A stretch of 64,000 nucleotides of DNA. Source: Fomes fomentarius (Eukaryota; Basidiomycota; Agaricomycetes; Polyporales; Polyporaceae). Location: the NCBI GenBank assembly GCA_022606135.1, contig JABYQN010000007.1, positions 2,046,001-2,110,000 on the forward strand, read 5' to 3'. The notes beneath the pieces were generated by a model that saw only the letters and a program-made list of their open reading frames with translations, had not been told where the DNA came from and searched no databases. The position numbers were made by a program, and so were the translations under genes. Positions 56,077 through 64,000 of the stretch are shown piece after piece (the first letter of the stretch is position 1; each line of letters starts with the position of its first letter).

Positions 56077-58087
56077 TCACTGACTCCCTCGACAGGTGGG
56101 CATAAAAGCGACCTGCGGCTGCCCAGGATAGAACCACACCGCCGTCGCCTATACGTACATACTGCCAACATTCAGCACGACTTGACCGCGTGAGATCGCA
56201 TGGAGAGACTCACGATCATGACATAGAAAGATATCATTGCCAGGCCCTCCGCCATGTTCGTCTTTGAGTCCGACAAGACACAGTTCACAAGCAAGCATGC
56301 CCCAAGGAGCATAGCCACCTCGAAGTAGTCGAAGAGTAGGTGCATCGGGTGATCCGTCCACCATCCCAGTAGGACGAGGAACGGCGTCCACCAGAGCGTG
56401 AACTGGATGCACAAGTCAATTGGCCGTCCAGATGCCAATCCTGGTTCGCAGCTCGGTTCGTAGGGGCCGTGTTCACGGTCTTCGTTGCGGATTCCCACCG
56501 AGCGCGACCTCGGGCTGGAGAGCTTCCGCAAGTTTCTTTCGAGGAACTTCGAAATGGCGATCACTCCGTCGGCGGAGAAGGAGACTACCGGAAGTAGGGC
56601 AGGATGAGACCGAACCACCTATGATGAGGGGGGAACAGACAAGAGTCATAACCCGTCGTACTAGCCTCGCCAGGCAGACAGGGAAGAAAAGCACGCACTC
56701 GGTCTGGATGGGGCCGCTCGTCTCGGGGCCATTATCACTGAAGCTCTCGACCAACTTCACCGCGATCCCCGTCAATCTCTCGGCAAGGATCCCGTCAACG
56801 ACGTGATAGGCACTCACCAATTCAGCGGTCGCAGGCATGAGAGCGAAAGCAAGTAGCAAGAAAACAACGCACACCCATGGGTGCACTGTGGGCCGCTGGC
56901 TTGTAGGGATCTTCTCCATCTCCATCTCCATATCTCCCTCGCCCTGTTCAGAAGGAGGTATATCGGGAGTCGAATTCGTATCCAATACTGTCATTCTGGT
57001 GTCCTGCGATATATCAGGCCGAAAGGTCAGGACGTACACGCGGGACACGCCGTATCCGTGGGGCTGGAGTCGCAGTCAGCGAATAGAACTTCCCAGAGAA
57101 AGACAACGAGCGGAAGGTGAGCGTACATGACAAGCAGTATGACCGAGATGCTGCGGCTCATGCTCAAGACATCCCTCTGGAGTACTAGCCCTGAGTCGGG
57201 TTGTGTAGGGCGGCGAAGAATGCGGTTGGGATGAGCGTCGCTAGCACGCTGAAGACGTTGTCAGGCCACGCGACGCAACTGCAGTTACAAGGTTGACGTA
57301 CCCGATCATCAAGAGACAAGTTAAGGGAGGCGTGATGTGGCTGTAGCATCTGTTGGGAGACTTTTGTGCCATTGACAAAGAAGGCGGTACCAGGTATGAG
57401 GAGTAAGTGGAGAAGAACGTGATCGTCGACTGTAGCAGCCTGAGCCTAACCTCGCAGGTCAGTATGCAGTATGCGATTCGTTCCAGAGACGTACTCGCAC
57501 TTGTAAAGCAACATCATCGCAAGGGTGACATCCACAGCGCTGGCGGTGACATCCGATGGTGAGCTCATCTTCACAGCAACGATATACGAAGATACTGACT
57601 TGCTCAACGTGATGACCAAAAGATCGCGAAGGTCTTCGTCGAGGAAAGCACCTATCTCATCTCCGCCCCAGTCGAATATCTTCTGTAGCGGGATCATGGC
57701 GATGAAGGAAACTGTGGTGACATGATCCCTGTGCTCGCGTTGTGAAGTTATAATGGAAGATGCACTCACGAACGAATGTAGTTTAGTTGCCCCAATGCGC
57801 GAAATGGGAGACCCAAGCCCAAGGCAGTGCGAGGAAGAATACATTGATCCCTGACAGCCGTGATGCCTGAGCGGTGTTCCAGCCATGAGAAAGAGAACGC
57901 AACTGACAAGACAGAGTAATCATGTACCAGATGCTCTTATTCCAGGGGAGAAACTCTTTGGGTGCGTCCCTGGTTCTAATCCGTTTCCCCGTGGGCGCCG
58001 GTCAGAAATGAGTTGGAAGACAAAGGATACTCACGCGCCATAGTCGACGTCGGCCAGGGAGAGGCCAGAGGACGGTTGGCGAGACAT
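56077..58087 (-). pseudogene. Vacuolar-type Ca2+/H+ antiporter (CaCA family), multiply disrupted
   Basis: Homologous to the fungal VCX1/CAX-like cation antiporters. The ATG at 58087 begins MSRQPSSGLSLADVDYGA. The first half reads RLSGINVFFLALPWAWVSHF, SFIAMIPLQKIFDWGGDEIG, and the alpha-repeat SNAVDVTLAMMLLYKCE. The second half reads VSFSADGVIAISKFLERNLR, IDLCIQFTLWWTPFLVLLGW, LLFDYFEVAMLLGACLLVNC, TNMAEGLAMISFYVMI and ATAVWFYPGQPQVAFMPT, with the stop at 56077. There are at least three lesions: a TAA at 57783-57785 (after HFAHWGN), a 1-base deletion near 57408-57414 (between STITFF and LHLLLIPGTAFF), and a 5-base excess near 56590-56600 (between WFGLIL and LLPVVSFS). Splicing around them is not possible with the visible GT/AG sites. 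Confidence 0.75.
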
Positions 58088-58262
58088 GAACTGTACCCAG
58101 GCGAGGCAAGGCAAGAGTGAGTGTGAGTAGGAGGGCAGATGGCTTCATATATGCGGGGCGCAGAACCGTGAAAGGCAGACGGTAAGAGGTGCAGACGGTG
58201 AGAGTTGACGTTGAGCTATCCAGTACAGACGCTGTGTGCCCTCAGAAGCCTCGAAGCCAGCA

Positions 58263-59199
58263 GGAAGCTCACCATATCTCGACCCCCAGCGTCGATCTGC
58301 ATTCCATGGACGACGGCGTTCTACATCTGTCAACGCGCTCTGACCGGGTAAACACCCTTTTCCGGCAAAAGCTCTCCATGCGCACAAAGTTCAACGCAGC
58401 GTGGTCTGGACTGTGTCCATTCTGAGGCTTGACACGACCTTTCAAGCCCTGTGCACTGTATCATCTGTAACGATGAATCATGAGAAGACGCACCACGAGT
58501 CTCAAGGGGTACCAATGTGGCGCCACAATCGACCTGAGGCGTAGCCGATAGATGGCATCCCGTCGTTTGGAGTCCTGGATTTAGCCATGGATCCCCTAAA
58601 CACCTCTGCCAGTAAATCATACCGCGTTTGCCTGCACGCTCACACCATGATCCACATGACATCTAAGTATGGACTTACAATCATGACATAGAACGCGGTC
58701 ATTTCGGCTATGTTCGTCTTTGATCTTGCACTCGAGTGCGAAGAAAAGATCTACTTACTGCAGTGCACGCAGCAAATTCTCCACACGTTTATCCCTCGAG
58801 ATCTGAGAGTAGTGAGCAACCATTGTAGTAGCAACAAGGTGGTCGGTATGTCAGGAGGCCAGGAAATGATGGCACCACTTCTAGATAACGCATGAGGCCC
58901 GAGTATAATGTCGCGAATTTTCGGTTGCTCACTGTCACAATAATGTTCACCGAGTGAAATGAAATCATTTTCTTGCACCGGGGTATATTTGATGACTTTA
59001 TGAAGCACCGAACTCAAAGAACGATGTTGCAACAGACTTCTCGTGTGAGGGATAAAGTCTACGAACTCACAACGCGCAAATATGACCTCTTAGCCGATCA
59101 CCTCGATAACTTCCTATGGTCTACCATCCCAACAGCGATTGTGACATACCTGATTCCTCTCTGAAACATCGAAGTTCTCTTTGCGTTCCGTAAACACTG
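58263..59199. repeat. Dispersed duplication, copy B (partner 27864-28962)
   Basis: Starts just upstream of the antiporter pseudogene start and runs to 59199. It contains a minus-strand trace of the antiporter 3' end (KTNIAEMTAFYVMI near 58680-58740), shortened compared with copy A, where NMAEGLTIAAFYAMV is kept. It lacks the 85 bases present in copy A. Confidence 0.8.
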
Positions 59200-59479
59200 G
59201 TTGAATTCAGCTGAGGTTCAGCATAAACAGAGAACCAGCAGAAACTTGAACTCGGAAGAGTATGAACTTGCGTCGGCGAAGGCGCCGCAGAGGCGGTCCG
59301 ATGTTCCGCACCCAGCCGGATTCCTCCGCTCGAAGTTTCGTGCCCCGCGGACACACTGCAGCTCTTGAGCTTGAGCTTGAATCATTGAAACCCATAAATC
59401 CTTCATGGAACTATCTTTTGCGCGACTTTCTATAGACCTTTACTGGTGAGGCTGACCAGACGCGATCGTCTCTTTCTGC

Positions 59480-59945
59480 CGAACAACCAACTCCCTGGAC
59501 AATCTACTCCTCCACGATGTCGTCCCTCTTCTTGAGTTGCTCCAGCCCGTACGCCTCGGTCCTTCCGACGCGCCGTCGGTGCATGCTCGTCGTCGACCTT
59601 CTTCGAGATCCCAACGCGCTCGAGGACGGGGCTATCCTCCTGGGGCAGGAGCTTCACGTTGTCGTTCACCAGGCAGGAGAAGATAAGACTGAGTCGGCTG
59701 TACCCGCGCTGGTCAAGGGTGGACGACACGGTGAATGGTCGCGTTGTACTTAAAACCCGCCGGAGAGCATCTCCATTGAATCACCGATGTTGACGACCTA
59801 CAGAAGGAGGCAGGTACGTGAATAAACTCCCTTGTGTGCGCGTGGAAGGCGGGAGATCAACGACTCACCAGGCCGTTCGGGATGTACTTGAACATGCGGT
59901 AGGAGTACGAGTCGCTTCTGCAGTGTAACGCGTCCTCAACCATAT
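59480..59945 (-). pseudogene. C-terminal fragment of a 2OG-Fe(II) oxygenase (isopenicillin-N-synthase-like)
   Basis: Reading from the right: YSYRMFKYIPNGL, a 64-nt-class intron, then VVNIGDSMEMLSGGF from 59797, the typical iron/2OG enzyme segment. An extra T after GGF breaks the frame; ATIHRVVHP and DQRGYSRLSLIFSCLVNDNV follow in shifted frames, then LPQEDSPVLERVGISKKVDD. The end AYGLEQLKKRDDIVEE meets a TAG at 59504-59506 where homologues continue with VxxGV. The N-terminal half, including the HxD iron ligands, is absent. This is a truncated, frame-broken fragment. Confidence 0.65.
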
Positions 59946-60245
59946 GCATGTCCGGGACACGTCCACGACCTCCTCGAGTCAAGATATACGCGATTCGTCG
60001 CAGGAGGACGGAGAGCGCGTCCGGCCGCAAAATCAATTTGCAACAGTGCCTCCATGTTGTACATGTATGTACGTCACATCTCACAACCGCTGCGACGGCA
60101 CACCTCGATGCATCAGATGGTGTACTCCATGATACCCAACCCCAAGCACTTGCCCCGATGCGGCTGGTAATGCCAATCAACATGCATCGACTCTGTGTAC
60201 TCATACATATCAGGCTTAACAGTGAGAAAGCCTGGATTCACAGTA

Positions 60246-61120
60246 CAGCGCGATGCATATGCTCAACGCGATTGCTGCGGCAGCTGCGTCGGCGCGTGCG
60301 GAGCAGACGAGGACGACGCTCGCGCGCGTCATTGCAGGCGCAACTCGCGCTCCTTGCTGCTCGGCGTACGAAGATTGCGGACTCTGAGGAGGAGGATGGT
60401 GATGGTCCTGCGCTTCCCGCTGCCGCACCGGTGCCACCACCTGCTCAAGCTAAACCTACGCCCCAACTTCCACCTCCACCTGCGCCTTCGACACATCATC
60501 ATCCCCTGCCCCAGCCGCAGCCCCGTGTTCATGTCCAACCCTACCCTCCTCAACAGCAACTGGTCCCGCCCAAGCCTGTCGAGCTGTCCCCTCCGCCAAT
60601 AGCTGCATATTCGGGCGCACGGACAGAGGTAGACGGAGAGCGGCGGCGACGACGATGAGTATATGGAGGATGTTGTCGTGCCACCAATGGCGGCCGGCCG
60701 CGGCGGGGCAGATACCCTTACGGACATGAAGCTGTAGGTTTTAATGTCCTGTCCTCTAATCAGATTCGAAGCTGTGGGGAAGGCTGAATGGAGCGTGCTC
60801 TCTGTCTCTCCCGTGCTGGATGGATGCTGGCAAATATGGTACTGGACTCGACACGATGCGATGTCTCGACTACGCGCTGTCAGTGCATACGCACCGCGCT
60901 CTCAAGCCAAGTCTTCTCGACGTCAACGGGCCCAGACCCACCCGTGAATCGCTGGGACATATGGTCGTCCGCGGCCATACACCTGCCGCCCGGTGACCAC
61001 CGTCAGGTGTCGAGTTCTGGCGAAGTGGTGGAGCCGTACGTACACCAGCGCGTCGCGGGGCCTCAGGGACAGCACCAAGCGCGACCAGCGCTGCGGCCGT
61101 GGACCCATAAGAATCCACAA
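60246..61120. repeat. Dispersed duplication, derived copy of the H15 gene 3' part
   Basis: Partner of 53950-54940. The translated pieces SLQAQLALLAARRTKIADSE, PPPAPSTHHHPLPQPQPRVH and PVELSPPPIAAYSGA match the source. Indels shift the frame in the Ala-rich segment (60290-60350), and the region encoding HLMLDVNAFPEVFLPPPPP is deleted. There is no start, so it is a pseudogenic 3' copy. Confidence 0.85.
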
Positions 61121-64000
61121 GTCGGAGTTGGACCGAGGCCTGGGAGGGCGCAGATCCACTTTGGGGTCCGCCAGCCGCCGCGGATCTCAGTGTACCTGAG
61201 TCACAGTGCAGTGTACATAGCGTGGACCGTGCCACCGTGCCACCCGTGCGCGCGCGCTGTATGTTCGGAGATGGGGACACATGACCCCGTCCCATCGTGA
61301 CGCCGCGGCTAGGCTAATACTAATAGGTATATTGACAGTCTTGAGTTAGCCATATACATGCCATACTCGACTCTACCCTTCAAACTTTTAGGTTGAGGTT
61401 GAGGCTCTTGGTTGATCTGCCACGGCCCACTGAGGATTGTCTGGCGTGAGCGGGTGGGCTCGAGGTCGGTCCATGACACATATCGGCCCCAACTCGCAAG
61501 AACGTTGCGCGATAGCAGCGCACGTGTTACAGCACGAATGCATGCCTACGATATGCGACCTGCGCGGCACACACAGAGAAGAACAAAGGAAAAACTCTGC
61601 AAGGATCCGAGCCCTCGTGGCGTCGACGTCATAGGCCTCGTCCCGCGATACGAACTGGTACAGGCGGACGTAGTACGTAACAGCGCGCCCTCGGAGGCCT
61701 CCCCAACGAGGCACAGCGCAGTATTTACGTACTTCCCAGGGCCCAAACGCAGCCTTGCGCGCATTCCGCGGTAGTCTATCGCAAGTCTGTTCCATCACTG
61801 TCTATGGTTCGGTCCTCGACGTCTGTGATAATCCACGCTGAGCCGGGAGAAGCGGTATCCAGTGACCGGCGGCAGGGGCGTGTGTGGGGTCCTGCGTACG
61901 TACGACAACGCCAGCCTCTGCTCTGCGACGGTGCATCAGAATTGTGTGTTACGTGCGTCGTGGCTCTGCTACCGCTATACTAGTCATAAGGTGAGAAGTG
62001 ACAGCCTGAGGCTTGAACAGGACTCGGCGAAAAAGGAAACCGACTAGCTATACTCATCCAGCGCGTTCCGAACGACGTCGACGTCATGAGCAACATACGC
62101 TTGTCTGTCGTTTTGAGTTGCCCGTGAGAATCCTTGTTGATCCCTTACGACAGCAAAGAAGGTCCGTTCGGAGGACAGGACCGGACCCCCCTCTCCCCCC
62201 CTCCTCCCGTCGACGGCGTGAGCGCACAGTGTGGCACGAAATGCCACAAAGGCCTCTGTGCGCGCGCGAATTCGAAGAGACACTCGATGTTTATCAGGCG
62301 CGCTGTGGAGCCAGTGGGTTGTTCGGTCGGAGGCTCGGTCGCCACATACATCTGTCCACCAATTACTGCCTTCGTTGCCGGCACGCCACCGAACGATTGT
62401 CTTACCCTGCGTTCCATTGTGTCCAAATAGCGCAAGATGGGCCGAGATGACTGGGGTTGCATGCACCGGGATCATCTCAGACGAGTGAGGTGCGTGCTAT
62501 TGCTGTCCACGCGGCGCATGGAAAGGAAGCAAGCAATGACGGGTTGGCACTAGTACTTAGTATCGCTCCTGCCGCAAGCGATTGCCTCTGCGCCACTAGT
62601 ACAGCACCAGGTCCTCTCTCCGCGTGCTGGGAGAGCGGATGCTATTGCGTGTGCCAGGATTATCGCACTGCCAGTGCGGTAGATAGATCGTACGTACATT
62701 GGGAGAAGCGTCCCAAGTATTCTCTGTCCAGCCCGAGTCCTCCGCCGGACAAGGAGGATGTGCGCAACGGGAGAAGCGGCGTTTGACGCGGCGGAGGAAG
62801 GTAGGAAGCTGCGTTGCCTGAGCTCGCACGTTGGCGCCCAGTCCGACCGTCCGGAACTCTTTGGGCAGATACGCATACGTAACGGCCTGGAACGACCTTT
62901 GAACGTCGGGTACGTTGAAGATGGCCAAGGCACAAACCAATATTGTGTCATTGCCGCCCTCGGCCGCGACAAACGCAAAACGCTCCTATCAGGACGTACC
63001 TCGTACTGGTACGCGCCTGCACATTGGGAGGGACTATGAGAAGCCTCCAGGATTAAAATGGGCAACGGAGGAAGCCAGGAAGAGAAGAGCACGGAATGAT
63101 TCGATGGGCGCGACAGCGGATGGCGAGGAACGAGGGTGCATGACAGTGACACACGCCTATCGCGATTTGCAGCCCCCCCCAGCAACGCATCCCAAGCTCA
63201 AGCCCATTCTGACTCTTACGACGGAGGAACGCACCCAACGCGCGCTCCGAGTCTGTGGCCGCAAAGGCGTAAACGTGGCCATCGATATCGTCGCGCTGAC
63301 CTTGCGTCGTGCCGAGTGCCGAGTGCCGGGGGGTGGATAGTCGGATACGGGGGTACATATTAGTGGGACGCGAGAAGGGCTTCGAAGTCGCAACCTTGTC
63401 CACTGGACGGCGGCGTGCTGGTGCGTGTTGGTCCAGCTCGGACGCCCGACCAGCTTCGGAGGATCCGAGCTTGTTGCCGACGTGCTGGCCGGACGCAAAG
63501 CGCGCGAACGGTTCCTGTGTGCGTCATACCATTGTTCCCAATGGCTGGCAGACGATCAGAGGGAGGCGGGATCAGAGGGCGTCCCGAGTATGTGGTATGT
63601 ATCTGCTTGCGAGTGGCGATAGCGTGCGCGTTCACAAGAAGAGACTTGTGCCGACACGTCATGGAAGGGTGGACGCCGCTCGGTAATAGTATCGTATCGT
63701 ACTAGTGGCTATCGGGATCAGGGGAAGTGCTCACCATGGCTGGTTTGAGAGAAAAAGACGGAGATAAGTGCAGAAAGGCTTCAGGGTCGCTGACTCGGGA
63801 ATCCCCCAATGGTCTTTCTCGTTCCCGACGATCAGAGTGACGTATGTGCTCACTAGCGCGCTACGTGCCCTCGGATGCGCATCACGTTCGCGTGTTCGCT
63901 CGTCGAGGTGAACGAACTGGAGTTATCGTCATGGCGAGATTGGGTGCTGGCATGAACTGATTGGTGCGGGAAAGCGGACGGGTATAGTTCTCGGGGGCGC
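61121..64000. other. GC-rich terminal region without a recognised gene
   Basis: About 2.9 kb where nearly all frames are partly open because of base composition. On the minus strand at about 61540-61770, FGPWEVRKYCAVPRWGGLRG then YYVRLYQFVSRDEAYDVDAT look coding-like, but I do not recognise them. Frames at 62550-63185 (minus) and 62915-63340 (plus) have no motif. Confidence 0.35.

Overview
The window looks like nuclear DNA of a filamentous basidiomycete, most likely an Agaricomycete of the Polyporales type. The evidence is small genes packed on both strands, many 48-65 nt GT-AG introns, and families typical of that group: DUF6533 and DUF6534 membrane proteins, GMC oxidoreductase, AATase-like acyltransferase, and a PPPDE-thioredoxin-PUL fusion. 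The taxon is an inference from family content. No bacterial, organellar, CRISPR, rRNA or convincing tRNA feature was found. All gene models were spliced by eye from reading frames and family motifs.

Left half (1-25.4 kb): dense, conserved housekeeping genes. In order they are the mitochondrial Rho GTPase GEM1 (3' end off the window), an F-box/WD40 protein, the sterol enzyme ERG26 (one apparent 1-base frameshift), the G-patch ribosome-biogenesis factor TMA23, a borealin-like chromosomal passenger protein, the RNase P/MRP subunit POP1, a small mitochondrial membrane coiled-coil protein, a small secreted protein, an NmrA-like reductase, a second mitochondrial protein of unknown function, an alpha/beta-hydrolase, an AATase-like acyltransferase, and a PEX8-like protein ending in the peroxisomal signal SRL. 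Several pairs are divergent over 190-400 bp and probably share promoters.

Middle (25.4-44 kb): two decayed paralogues of a DUF6533 membrane protein lie in tandem about 4.8 kb apart. Both keep an apparent 2-nucleotide exon, and each has its own stop codon. They are followed by intact genes: a carnitine acetyltransferase ending AKL (a second peroxisomal protein), a PPPDE-thioredoxin-PUL protein, and a GMC oxidoreductase.

Right part (44-64 kb): accessory and rearranged. It has an intron-dense DUF6534 membrane-protein gene, a GMC relic, a tandem pair of about 1-kb degenerate units, an intact RidA gene, and an H15-domain proline-rich protein. A broken Ca2+/H+ antiporter follows. A 3-kb mosaic (58.2-61.1 kb) is built from a diverged copy of the 27.9-29.0 kb segment, a truncated 2OG-Fe(II) oxygenase, and a copy of the H15 gene's 3' end. 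The last 2.8 kb is GC-rich with no recognised gene. I see no clear new multi-gene system. The most unusual signals are the conserved 2-nt exon, the duplication mosaic and the tandem units at 48.2-50.7 kb.
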